Source: Tepidaquicella sp964564635
Lineage (GTDB): Bacteria > Bacteroidota > Ignavibacteria > Tepidaquicellales > Tepidaquicellaceae
Length of the DNA stretch: 64,000 nucleotides
Direction: 5' to 3'
Assembly: GCA_964564635.1 (NCBI GenBank)
Contig: CAZMAR010000005.1
Span: 10,848-74,847 of the forward strand
This document shows positions 45,443 to 53,626 of this stretch, piece by piece. Made by a program: the position numbers and the translations under genes. How positions within the stretch are numbered: position 1 is the first letter of the stretch; every line of letters begins with the position of its first letter. The notes under the pieces were generated by a model that was given only the letters and a program-made list of their open reading frames with translations, searched no databases and was not told the origin of the DNA.

Positions 45443-45559
45443 TTTTTATCAAATGTTATTTTTGTATATAAGGATTGAATTTATGAAGATTTTAATTAAT
45501 CTGTTTTTTAAAAAAGATTTTTGTAAGGTCTAAAAAAATAAATTTTAAAAGATTTTCTG

Positions 45560-46222
45560 ATGAACAGGTATTTTACATTTTTGATTTTTATTATTTTTTT
45601 ACTTACCATTTTCTTATCATTTCTTAGTCCTATTCCTCAAATACCGCTCCTTGGTGAAAGAGCAAGAATAATTTTCTTCCATGTACCTGTAGCATGGCTT
45701 GCAGTACTGGCATTTTTATTATCGATGATTAATTCAATACTTTATCTTAAAAAAAGATATTTTATTTATGATATAAAAGCATTTTCTTCAGCTGAAATAG
45801 GGTTTCTATTTTCTATTCTTGCAACTTTGACTGGTTCGGTCTGGGCTAAATTTAATTGGGGAAGTTTCTGGAATTGGGATCCGAGAGAAACCTCAATATT
45901 TTTTCTTTTAGTGATTTATGGAGCATATTTCGCTTTGCGTTCTGCAATTGAAAACCCCGAAACAAAAGCCAGATTATCAGCTTCATATTCTATTATTGCA
46001 TTTGTTACTGTTCCTTTTTTTATCTTTATTATGCCAAGAATTGTGGAATCTTTACATCCGGATCCAATTATAAACAAAGGGGGAAGATTGAACGTCGATT
46101 TTACTATTTTAACTATATTCATCTTTTCCCTTGTTAGTTTTACTTTACTTTTTGTCTGGCTTTATAATTTGAAAGTTAGAATAGAAAAATTATATTTACA
46201 AAATAAATTAGAAAACAAATGA
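45560..46222 (+). CDS. ccmC: Cytochrome c maturation protein CcmC
   Basis: 220 aa, six TM helices. The haem-handling tryptophan-rich WWD motif is WGSFWNWDPRETS (100-112), and a flanking His (H41, in IIFFHVPVAW) plus a second periplasmic His in SLHPDP are conserved axial ligands. CcmC transfers haem to CcmE at the periplasmic face. The usual CcmA/CcmB exporter partners are not next to it. It overlaps the small ccmD-like gene by 4 bp, and the ccmC-D-E-F run would serve the many c-type cytochromes in this window. Confidence 0.92.
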   Translation: MNRYFTFLIFIIFLLTIFLSFLSPIPQIPLLGERARIIFFHVPVAWLAVLAFLLSMINSILYLKKRYFIYDIKAFSSAEIGFLFSILATLTGSVWAKFNWGSFWNWDPRETSIFFLLVIYGAYFALRSAIENPETKARLSASYSIIAFVTVPFFIFIMPRIVESLHPDPIINKGGRLNVDFTILTIFIFSLVSFTLLFVWLYNLKVRIEKLYLQNKLENK

Positions 46223-46368
46223 ATGCTATTGGTAATTTTCTGGAATCAAATTCTATTTATGTTGTTTTAATAATTGCAGTTATCATATGGATTGGAATTT
46301 TTCTTTATATTTTCAGGCTTGATAAAAAAATTAAAGTACTAGAGAAAAAAAACAACCTGAACACATAA
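46219..46368 (+). CDS. ccmD: CcmD-like small membrane protein
   Basis: 49 aa starting at an ATG that overlaps the ccmC stop (ATGA). It has one central TM helix (about 14-32, VVLIIAVIIWIGIFLYIF) and a short basic/charged C-terminus (RLDKKIKVLEKKN). This is the size, topology and place of CcmD/CcdA, which helps release holo-CcmE. Sequence conservation in CcmD is poor, so the call rests mainly on position and topology. Confidence 0.75.
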   Translation: MNAIGNFLESNSIYVVLIIAVIIWIGIFLYIFRLDKKIKVLEKKNNLNT

Positions 46369-46377
46369 AATACTTCT

Positions 46378-46749
46378 ATGAATAAAAAGTTAAAAATATT
46401 TATTGGTATTGTTATAATTTTAGTTTTCTCTGTTTATGGTTTTATTACATTTCTGTCAAGCAAAATTGACTATGTGGATTTTTCGACTGCTTTAAAAAAT
46501 CCAGGAAAAAGATTTGAGGTTAGGGGAAAATGGATTAAAGAAATGGATTACAGTAGTGATCTGAGGTTTAAATTTTTTATGCAAGACGATAATAATAAAA
46601 TTATGAAAGTAATTTACGAGAAACCGAAACCCAATAATCTTGAACATGCTGAAACAATAGTAGTGGAAGGTAAAGTAAAAGACAGCGTCTTCTACGCTTC
46701 CAACATTCTTACAAAATGCCCCTCTAAATATGAATCTTCAAACAAATAA
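46378..46749 (+). CDS. ccmE: Haem chaperone CcmE, Cys variant (CxxxY)
   Basis: 123 aa. One N-terminal TM helix (about 6-26) and a compact OB-fold beta barrel follow, with FEVRGKWI and ETIVVEGKVKDSVFYASNILTK-type strands. The haem-binding site reads C114-P-S-K-Y118, i.e. CxxxY instead of the HxxxY of E. coli. The Cys form defines the 'system I*' Ccm variant of archaea and some anaerobic bacteria, which also lacks CcmH. It is membrane-anchored, periplasmic, and passes haem from CcmC to CcmF. It is shorter than E. coli CcmE (~159 aa). Confidence 0.9.
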   Translation: MNKKLKIFIGIVIILVFSVYGFITFLSSKIDYVDFSTALKNPGKRFEVRGKWIKEMDYSSDLRFKFFMQDDNNKIMKVIYEKPKPNNLEHAETIVVEGKVKDSVFYASNILTKCPSKYESSNK

Positions 46750-46752
46750 TTT

Positions 46753-49053
46753 ATGCTTGGTAAAATTTTCCTTTACATTACATTTATCATTTCAATAGTT
46801 ACAGTATTTTTATATTACCTTAACTATAATAAAAAAATAAAATCTCCTTCTTTACCGAGGCTTGCATTTCATATTTCTGTTATTTCTGTATTACTAACAT
46901 CTTCATATTTGCTCAGTTTAATCTTGAATCATCAGTTTCAATATACTTATATATGGGAATATAGCAGTAGAGATTTAAGTTTGCCTTTGCTTATTTCAAC
47001 TTTCTTTGCAGGGCAAGAAGGTAGTTTTTTGTTGTGGTTGTTATTCTCTTCTGTAATTGGTGTTTTTCTCCTTGCATTCCTAAAAAAGCATCAGGAGTTT
47101 GAAAGTTCTGTAATGATGTTTTATGTTCTCGTTTTGGTTTTCCTCAGTCTTTTACTTATTTTAAAAAGTCCTTTTGTTTATATATGGGAAACTTTTCCTG
47201 GAGAGGCAAAAATCGGATTTATCCCTGAAGATGGTAGAGGTCTGAATCCAATTTTACAAAATTTCTGGATGATTATTCATCCGCCTGTGTTATTTATTGG
47301 TTTTGCTGCTCTTGCAGTTCCTTTTTCTTTTGCTCTTTCCGCTTTGTTGATAAATAAATATCAAAAGTGGGTATATTTGTCCTTGCCCTGGCTTCTTTTT
47401 GCGACCGGTATTCTTGGAACAGGTATTATTTTAGGGGCTTTCTGGGCTTACGGCGTACTTGGGTGGGGTGGGTATTGGTCATGGGATCCGGTCGAAAACT
47501 CATCTCTAATACCCTGGATTTTTGCTGTTGCCGCTATTCATACTATGATTTCACAACAGATAACTAAAAAATATGTAATTACTAATTTATTACTAAATAT
47601 TTTTGCTTTTCTCTTTGTTCTCTATTCTACTTTTCTTACTCGTAGCGGTATCCTTTCAGATGCATCGGTACATTCTTTTGTGAAACCTGGGAATGAAGTT
47701 TATATTACTTTAATTTTATTTATAATTTTATTTTTCTTGATATCAGTATTTATTTTTCTGAAAAGGTTAAAGCAAATTAAAAATTATACAAAAAATATTC
47801 CTTCTTATAAAAAAGAAGTTATTATTACCTCAAGGGAAAATTCTATCTTCATTGGTTCGATTATTTTAATTATTTCTGCTGTTCTTATCATTTCCGGTAC
47901 AAGTCTCCCAATCTTTTCCTCTTCAAAGGTTGATCCGAATACTTACTACAATCCTACAAATATGATTCTTGCAATTGCATTTACTTTACTTGCAGGGCTT
48001 ACATTTTATTTAAACTGGGAAAGAAAAGTTGAAAATTTATTCGGAAAAATTAAACTTTCGTTAATTTTAAGTTTATTAACAACCCTGTTGATTGGAATTT
48101 TCGCAATTCATAATTTTTACTTTTTATTATTTACTTTTTCCTGCTTGTTCACATTTTTTGTAAACCTTCTGGCAATTCTTGAAAGGATTAAAATAAAGAA
48201 TTATACAATTGGATTTGCTCTCGGGCATTTAGGGCTGACACTTTTCTTTATTGGAATTATTACTTCTGCGGGATATTCAGAAGAAGTTAATCTCCAATTA
48301 GAAAAAAATGTTCCTTCTGAAGCCTTTGGTTATAGTTTTACATATTTTGGTGATGAAGAGTTTGTCGATAAAAATAACAAAAGAGACCTGAAATATTATT
48401 TATATGTTAAAGCCGAAAAAGATAATAAAGAAATAATAATGAAACCGGTAATGTATTTTAGCTCATATATGAATAGTGTAATGAAGGAGCCTTATATTGC
48501 AAATTTTTTAACAAAAGATTTATATATTTCTCCATTGGAGTTAATAGCCCCCCAAGAGTTTACTGAGGATCAACTTTTTAAATTTAAAACCGGAGAAGAA
48601 AAAGAAATTGGAAAACTTAAAATAAAGTTTATTAATGTTGATGTTTCACAAATTCCTATGCATTCTGGAAATATAGAAAATAAAAATTATTTTGTTCTTG
48701 CTAATTTTGAAGTAACTAAAGAAAAAAAGAAGGAGTCATTAAAATTAAAGTTAAATTATAACAAGGGTGTCCCGGAACCCGAACCAGTAAAATCAACATT
48801 AGATACTACCTATACATTTTACTTTAATGGAGTAAATGTAGATGAAAGGGAAAAAGGAACGGTTGTAAATATAGCAATTGTAGACTCAAGTAAGCCGGTT
48901 GAATTACAAAAGGAAAAACTTATTGTATCTGTTTCAGTCAAACCTTTTATCGGAATTCTCTGGTTTGGCGCCTGCCTATTAACTATTGGATTTTTTTACT
49001 CTATAATTAATAGAGTCAAATTAATAAAAAGTCCAGATGATATTAAAAAGTGA
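46753..49053 (+). CDS. ccmF: Cytochrome c haem lyase subunit CcmF
   Basis: 766 aa with about 14 TM helices. The WWD motif WGGYWSWD is at 238-245 (followed by PVENSSLIPW), FIEWSSRD-like segments occur earlier, and FMMIIHPPVLFIG-like FWMIIHPPVLFIGF supplies a His. A large periplasmic domain lies near the C-terminus (about 510-735) before the last helix. Longer than E. coli CcmF (~650 aa), as in other system I* or fused forms. It ligates haem to the CxxCH cysteines of apocytochromes. No CcmG/CcmH or DsbD-type reductant gene is present here. Confidence 0.93.
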   Translation: MLGKIFLYITFIISIVTVFLYYLNYNKKIKSPSLPRLAFHISVISVLLTSSYLLSLILNHQFQYTYIWEYSSRDLSLPLLISTFFAGQEGSFLLWLLFSSVIGVFLLAFLKKHQEFESSVMMFYVLVLVFLSLLLILKSPFVYIWETFPGEAKIGFIPEDGRGLNPILQNFWMIIHPPVLFIGFAALAVPFSFALSALLINKYQKWVYLSLPWLLFATGILGTGIILGAFWAYGVLGWGGYWSWDPVENSSLIPWIFAVAAIHTMISQQITKKYVITNLLLNIFAFLFVLYSTFLTRSGILSDASVHSFVKPGNEVYITLILFIILFFLISVFIFLKRLKQIKNYTKNIPSYKKEVIITSRENSIFIGSIILIISAVLIISGTSLPIFSSSKVDPNTYYNPTNMILAIAFTLLAGLTFYLNWERKVENLFGKIKLSLILSLLTTLLIGIFAIHNFYFLLFTFSCLFTFFVNLLAILERIKIKNYTIGFALGHLGLTLFFIGIITSAGYSEEVNLQLEKNVPSEAFGYSFTYFGDEEFVDKNNKRDLKYYLYVKAEKDNKEIIMKPVMYFSSYMNSVMKEPYIANFLTKDLYISPLELIAPQEFTEDQLFKFKTGEEKEIGKLKIKFINVDVSQIPMHSGNIENKNYFVLANFEVTKEKKKESLKLKLNYNKGVPEPEPVKSTLDTTYTFYFNGVNVDEREKGTVVNIAIVDSSKPVELQKEKLIVSVSVKPFIGILWFGACLLTIGFFYSIINRVKLIKSPDDIKK

Positions 49054-49173
49054 TTTTTAAATAAACAATGATTTATCTGTTTTCCCTTTTACATTTAATT
49101 GATACTACATAATTTACAGGACTTAAAATTTTTTTTGATTAAACAACTCATATTCTATAATTAAATATGATTT

Positions 49174-50058
49174 ATGTATAACTCTATAGTTCTTGTAAAA
49201 CAAGTACCGGACACAGCAAACATTACCGGGCAGGTTATGAAAGAAGATGGTACGGTGAATCGTGCTCTATTACCTGCAATATTTAATTATGAAGATAAAG
49301 TTGCACTTGAAATAGCTTTAAGGATAAAAGATAAATATGGTGGTAAAGTAACCGCAATTACAATGGGACCCCCAAGGGCTACTGATGTGTTAAGAGAATG
49401 TTTATATATGGGGGCTGATGAAGTATATGCAATTACAGATAGAAAATTTGCAGGGGCTGATACATTAGCCACATCTTATGTATTGAGTGAAGTTGTAAAA
49501 AAAATTGGTAACTATCATTTTGTCTTTGCTGGAAGGCAGGCAATTGATGGCGATACAGCACAGGTTGGTCCACAAACCGCTGAGAAACTCAATATACCAC
49601 AGATTACCTATGCAGAAGAAATTATTGAAATTAAGGACAATAAAATAAAAGTGAAGAAAAAGATTGATGGAGGTTATGAAATTCTTGAGAGTACCATTCC
49701 GGTTTTAATTACTGTAATAAAGGAAGCCGCGGAGCCGAGACCTTTTAGTGCTAAAAGAGTGATGACATATAAAACAGCGAAGTCACTTTCAGAACTTGAA
49801 AAACTTACTGAAGGAAATTCACTTTTATATATTGATAGTTTGGTTCATGAATACAAACAAAAGAACAAATTTATTCTTACAATAACTGCAGAAGATATTG
49901 ATGTTGACCAAACCAGAATAGGAATCAAAGGTTCACCAACAAAAGTTCATAAAGTAGAATCGGTTGTACTTTCCGGAGGTAATCACGAAAAAATAGAAGC
50001 ATCTAAACAAGGGATTAGTTCCTTAATCGATAAATTAATTGAAGATAAAATTTTTTAA
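49174..50058 (+). CDS. etfB: Electron transfer flavoprotein beta subunit
   Basis: 294 aa. N-terminal IVLVKQVPDTANITGQV, then the ETF-beta signature with VTAITMGPPRATDVLRECLYMGADEVYAITD and FAGRQAIDGDTAQVGPQTAEKLN. It binds AMP or, in bifurcating types, a second FAD. A C-terminal extension of about 40 residues makes it longer than classic EtfB (~250 aa). Soluble, paired with EtfA 27 bp downstream. The neighbour acyl-CoA dehydrogenase is the probable electron donor. Confidence 0.94.
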   Translation: MYNSIVLVKQVPDTANITGQVMKEDGTVNRALLPAIFNYEDKVALEIALRIKDKYGGKVTAITMGPPRATDVLRECLYMGADEVYAITDRKFAGADTLATSYVLSEVVKKIGNYHFVFAGRQAIDGDTAQVGPQTAEKLNIPQITYAEEIIEIKDNKIKVKKKIDGGYEILESTIPVLITVIKEAAEPRPFSAKRVMTYKTAKSLSELEKLTEGNSLLYIDSLVHEYKQKNKFILTITAEDIDVDQTRIGIKGSPTKVHKVESVVLSGGNHEKIEASKQGISSLIDKLIEDKIF

Positions 50059-50085
50059 AATTTTATAAAATAAAATTTTTTTTAA

Positions 50086-51099
50086 ATGGCAAATAATCAA
50101 GTATGGGTTTTTATAGAGCAAAGAGATGGCAAACCTGCAGATGTAAGTTTAGAACTTCTGAGCAAAGGGCGTAAGCTTGCCGATAGTATGGGTGGAATTT
50201 TAAAATCTGTTGTCATTGGTGATAATGTCCTTGATATAGCAAAAGAAACTTTCTGGTATGGAGCAGATAGTTGTTTTCTGATACAGCATCCGGAGTTAAA
50301 GCATTACAGGACTTTACCTTATAGCAGAATTTTGAATGAGCTTATTAAAAAAGAATTGCCAAGAATAGTTCTCTTTGGTGCTACTATAACTGGTAGAGAT
50401 TTAGCCCCACGGGTTGCATCTAATACAAGGAGTGGTTTAACTGCAGATTGTACTGATTTAAAAATTTCTGATGTAAATTATCTTGGCACAAAATATGAAA
50501 AACTTCTACTGCAAATAAGACCTGCTTTTGGTGGAAATATAATTGCAACTATTATTACTCCCGATGCACCTGTTCAAATGGCTACTGTGAGAGAAGGTGT
50601 TATGGAAATGCATAGATTGGAGAAGCAGAAGGAAATAAAAATAGAAGAGATACAATATACACCAATAGACACAGATAATTTAGTTACCTTCATAGAGCGT
50701 CACAGAGAAGAGAGCAGGGTAAATCTTAAATCAGCCCCGATTATTGTCGCTGGTGGATATGGGCTTGGGACGAAAGAAAACTTTTCTTTAATTTATGAAC
50801 TTGCTCATACACTTGGTGGTGAAGTTGCTGGCAGTAGAGCTGCTGTTGATGCCGGATTTGTACCTGCAGAAAGGCAGGTCGGTCAGACAGGTGTTACTGT
50901 TAGACCTAAATTGTACATAGCAGTTGGAATTTCTGGAGCAATTCAACACAGAGCTGGTATGCAAGAATCCAAAAAAATAATTGCAATTAATACTGACCCT
51001 GAAGCTCCTATTTTTGATATTGCTCATTATGGTATTGTTGGTGATGCAACTGAAGTAATACCAATTTTTATTGAAACATATAAAAGTAAATTGAAATAA
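50086..51099 (+). CDS. etfA: Electron transfer flavoprotein alpha subunit
   Basis: 337 aa. The C-terminal FAD-binding domain is clear: PIIVAGGYGLGTKENFSLI, LGGEVAGSRAAVDAGFVP, ERQVGQTGVTVRPKLYIAVG, SGAIQHRAGMQ and INTDPEAPIFDIAHYGIVGD. The Arg and Ser/Thr residues in GSRA and QTGVTV contact FAD. It forms a heterodimer with EtfB and delivers electrons to an ETF-quinone oxidoreductase or other acceptor not in this window. Only 3 bp separate it from the acyl-CoA dehydrogenase gene, so the three are one operon. Confidence 0.95.
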   Translation: MANNQVWVFIEQRDGKPADVSLELLSKGRKLADSMGGILKSVVIGDNVLDIAKETFWYGADSCFLIQHPELKHYRTLPYSRILNELIKKELPRIVLFGATITGRDLAPRVASNTRSGLTADCTDLKISDVNYLGTKYEKLLLQIRPAFGGNIIATIITPDAPVQMATVREGVMEMHRLEKQKEIKIEEIQYTPIDTDNLVTFIERHREESRVNLKSAPIIVAGGYGLGTKENFSLIYELAHTLGGEVAGSRAAVDAGFVPAERQVGQTGVTVRPKLYIAVGISGAIQHRAGMQESKKIIAINTDPEAPIFDIAHYGIVGDATEVIPIFIETYKSKLK

Positions 51100-51102
51100 T
51101 TT

Positions 51103-52824
51103 ATGCCAAATTTTTTCACAGATAACCCGGATATTCTCTTTCATTTTAACAATTTTGATTTAAGAGAAGTCGTTGAGATTGCCGAGGATAATTATCAGCA
51201 ATCAAAAATTTATGATTATGCACCTCTTGATTATGAAGATGCAATGGAGAATTATAGAAAGGTCTTGGAAATAGTTGGAGATATTGCTGGTAATTTTATT
51301 GAACCTCGAGCAACAGATGTAGATCTTGAAGGTGCTCATTATAAGGATGGAAAAGTTATTTATGCGAAAGGTACCCAGGAAAGTTTACATCAACTTGCTA
51401 AAGCTGATTTAATGGGAATGGTTCTACCAAGAAAATATGGTGGACTTAATTTCCCAATGTCTATTTATATGATTGCAACTGAAATTATTTCAAGGGCTGA
51501 TGCATCTTTAATGAATATTTTTGGTTTGCAGGACATAGGAGAAATGATTAATAAATATGGGTCAGATTCTCAGAAAGAAGAATTTTTACCAAAGTTTTGT
51601 ACTGGTGAATATACAGGGGCAATGGCATTAACAGAACCTGATGCTGGCTCAGATTTGCAAGCGGTAAAATTGCAAGCATACCAGGATGAAAATGGAAAGT
51701 GGTTCTTAAAAGGGGTTAAAAGATTTATTACTAATGGTAATGCTAATGTACTTCTTGTTCTTGCAAGGTCAGAACCTGGTACAAAAGACGGTAGAGGGTT
51801 GAGTATGTTTGTTTGTTATGGTGATGAAACAGTAAAGGTAAGAAGGATAGAAAATAAACTCGGTATTCACGGCTCTCCTACCTGTGAATTGCAGTTTAAT
51901 AATACCCCTGCGCAACTTGTTGGGAGCAGAAAATTCGGGCTTATAAAATATGTATTTGATTTAATGTTCAGAGCAAGACTTGGGGTGTCGGCACAGGCGT
52001 TAGGTATATCCCAAGCAGCCTACGAAGAAGCATTGGCTTATTCTAAATCAAGAGAACAATTTGGAAAGGCAATTTATAATATACCTGCTGTTACTAATAT
52101 TCTACTTGATATGAGAACTATGCTTGAAAGCAATCGCTCTATGTTGTATTCAGCGGGTGTAATTGTTGACAGAAAAGAAAAGCTTGAAGAAAAAATTGAA
52201 AAGCTAAAAGCAGAAGGAAAACCTGTTGCGGAATATACGAATGAGTTAAAATACCTTACTAAAGTAGCAAACTTGTTAACTCCAATGTGTAAATATGTAT
52301 TGACTGAATGTGCAAATAAAATAACTTATGATGCATTACAATTGCACGGTGGAACCGGTTATATGCGTGAGTTTAAAGTTGAGCGGTATGCTCGAGATGC
52401 AAGAATTACAAATATTTATGAAGGAACCTCGCAATTGCAGATAGTTGCTGCTGCTGGTGGTGTAATTGGAGATATATTAAAAGAATATTTTGATAAAAAC
52501 GAACAAAAAATGTATCCCGGAAGTTTATCAAGGCTAGCAAATTATTTAAAGGAAATAAGACAAATTTTTTACGATTCTCTAAAATATGTATTGGATAAAA
52601 AAGATGTTGTGTTTCAAGAGGTTGCATCTAAAGATTTGGTGGAGCTTTACAGCTATTTATATGTGGGGTATTTATTACTTGATGAAGCCCTTATAGATGA
52701 ACGGAAAAAATTTATCGCAAATAGATATATCATTAATTCACTTGCTAACGCAAGAAGAAATGCGGAAAATATCAGGAATGAACTATTTTCTGATTTACTT
52801 CATAGTGATAAAATTCTAATATAA
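51103..52824 (+). CDS. Acyl-CoA dehydrogenase
   Basis: 573 aa flavoenzyme of the ACAD family with a C-terminal extension. FAD/substrate regions are GAMALTEPDAGSDLQAVKLQ and KRFITNGNANVLLVLARSE, then LGVSAQALGISQAAYEEALA. The likely catalytic Glu is E440 in NIYEGTSQLQ. An extra ~110-residue helical region after it resembles the long (580-600 aa) members that dehydrogenate long-chain acyl-CoAs, and it also has an insertion of about 40 residues (REKLEEKIEKLK-like coiled region) near 350. Oxidises acyl-CoA and passes electrons to EtfAB encoded just upstream. Chain length specificity is not predictable. Confidence 0.92.
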   Translation: MPNFFTDNPDILFHFNNFDLREVVEIAEDNYQQSKIYDYAPLDYEDAMENYRKVLEIVGDIAGNFIEPRATDVDLEGAHYKDGKVIYAKGTQESLHQLAKADLMGMVLPRKYGGLNFPMSIYMIATEIISRADASLMNIFGLQDIGEMINKYGSDSQKEEFLPKFCTGEYTGAMALTEPDAGSDLQAVKLQAYQDENGKWFLKGVKRFITNGNANVLLVLARSEPGTKDGRGLSMFVCYGDETVKVRRIENKLGIHGSPTCELQFNNTPAQLVGSRKFGLIKYVFDLMFRARLGVSAQALGISQAAYEEALAYSKSREQFGKAIYNIPAVTNILLDMRTMLESNRSMLYSAGVIVDRKEKLEEKIEKLKAEGKPVAEYTNELKYLTKVANLLTPMCKYVLTECANKITYDALQLHGGTGYMREFKVERYARDARITNIYEGTSQLQIVAAAGGVIGDILKEYFDKNEQKMYPGSLSRLANYLKEIRQIFYDSLKYVLDKKDVVFQEVASKDLVELYSYLYVGYLLLDEALIDERKKFIANRYIINSLANARRNAENIRNELFSDLLHSDKILI

Positions 52825-52852
52825 AAAAATATTTTCTAAGGAGGTTTTAAAA

Positions 52853-53050
52853 TTGTACTATTATAAAATATATGATGACTGTGACAATTTGAATTATTTT
52901 AAAAGTTCTCTACCCTATGAACACATTGTGAAGCATATTGAAAAATTTAAAGCAGAAAATGAGGTATATTTAAATGTGAAGTTCTTTGAATTTCTCAAAA
53001 AAGTTGATAGCGAATTTGAAGAAATTGAAATTAATGAAATTTTTTACTGA
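52853..53050 (+). CDS. Small protein of unknown function (65 aa)
   Basis: Starts with TTG at 52853 after a very strong ribosome-binding site AAGGAGG (52838-52844). The protein (MYYYKIYDDCDNLNYFK ... FEEIEINEIFY) is acidic and aromatic-rich, with no TM or signal segment. A near-ideal SD with 8-bp spacing in a genome where most genes lack one supports real translation. No family is recognised. It may be read with the etf-acyl-CoA dehydrogenase operon, from which it is separated by 28 bp. Confidence 0.55.
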   Translation: MYYYKIYDDCDNLNYFKSSLPYEHIVKHIEKFKAENEVYLNVKFFEFLKKVDSEFEEIEINEIFY

Positions 53051-53072
53051 TTAATATTTTTCACTTCTTGAT

Positions 53073-53444
53073 TTAGTTCTTTGACCACAGTCCCATAACA
53101 TTATTATCCAGGTCTCTAAATAAAGCAAAATATCCCGCAGTTTCACTAATAAGGGTTTTCTCCTGCTCAATTTTTCCTCCAAGTTCTATAACCTTTTTCA
53201 ACTTTTCATTAATGTCATCAACTTCAATGTATAAAATTATTGATTGTCCTATTTGCTCTGAGAATTCCCTTTTTGTGAAGCCACCACCTACTGTATTTTC
53301 TCCTGTGTATACATTCCAGTAAATAGTTTTTGACCCTTGCGATAATTTAAAATCCCAATCAAAAAGTTGACTATAAAAATTCTTTGCTCTTTCAAAGTCG
53401 GTCACTTTTATTTCAAACCAACCAATTGGATTTTTTCCTGCCAT
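53073..53444 (-). CDS. VOC (glyoxalase/bleomycin resistance-like) family protein
   Basis: 123 aa single-module pair of the vicinal oxygen chelate fold. N-terminal GWFEIKVTDFERAKNFYSQLFDW is the typical first beta-alpha-beta unit, and the C-terminal half contains VGGGFTKRE, LYIEVDDINEKLKKVIELGG and GYFALFRDLDNNVMGLW. E11 and D114 could be two of the metal ligands; the family also contains non-enzymatic members. The substrate is unknown. Preceded by a clear SD (CAGGAG) 7 bp before its ATG at 53444. Confidence 0.82.
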   Translation of the reverse strand: MAGKNPIGWFEIKVTDFERAKNFYSQLFDWDFKLSQGSKTIYWNVYTGENTVGGGFTKREFSEQIGQSIILYIEVDDINEKLKKVIELGGKIEQEKTLISETAGYFALFRDLDNNVMGLWSKN

Positions 53445-53570
53445 TGTTTTCTCCTGAATTTTTTATAAAAATAATTTTTTCTTTTGTTTCATACAATTAA
53501 ATCTAACAATAAATTTTTAAAATAAGTTTATTTTATTATTTATTATTACTTAGAAAATTTCCCATAAATA

Positions 53571-53604
53571 AAAAAGCCCTTTGCTTTTCAGCAAAGGGCT
53601 TTTT
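53571..53604 (-). terminator. Strong Rho-independent terminator for the 53627-55570 gene
   Basis: Perfect 15-bp stem (53571-53585 / 53590-53604; core GCCCTTTGCT) with a 4-nt loop, flanked by A/T runs on both sides. It can act in both directions but mainly ends the minus-strand cargo gene 22 bp upstream. Confidence 0.9.
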
Positions 53605-53626
53605 GTAGAAAATTTATTCCATTTCT

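Noticed and set aside
45483..45533. 17-codon ORF with a weak SD upstream of ccmC
   Set aside because: Too short, compositionally like random A+T-rich DNA, SD spacing poor, and no supporting context.
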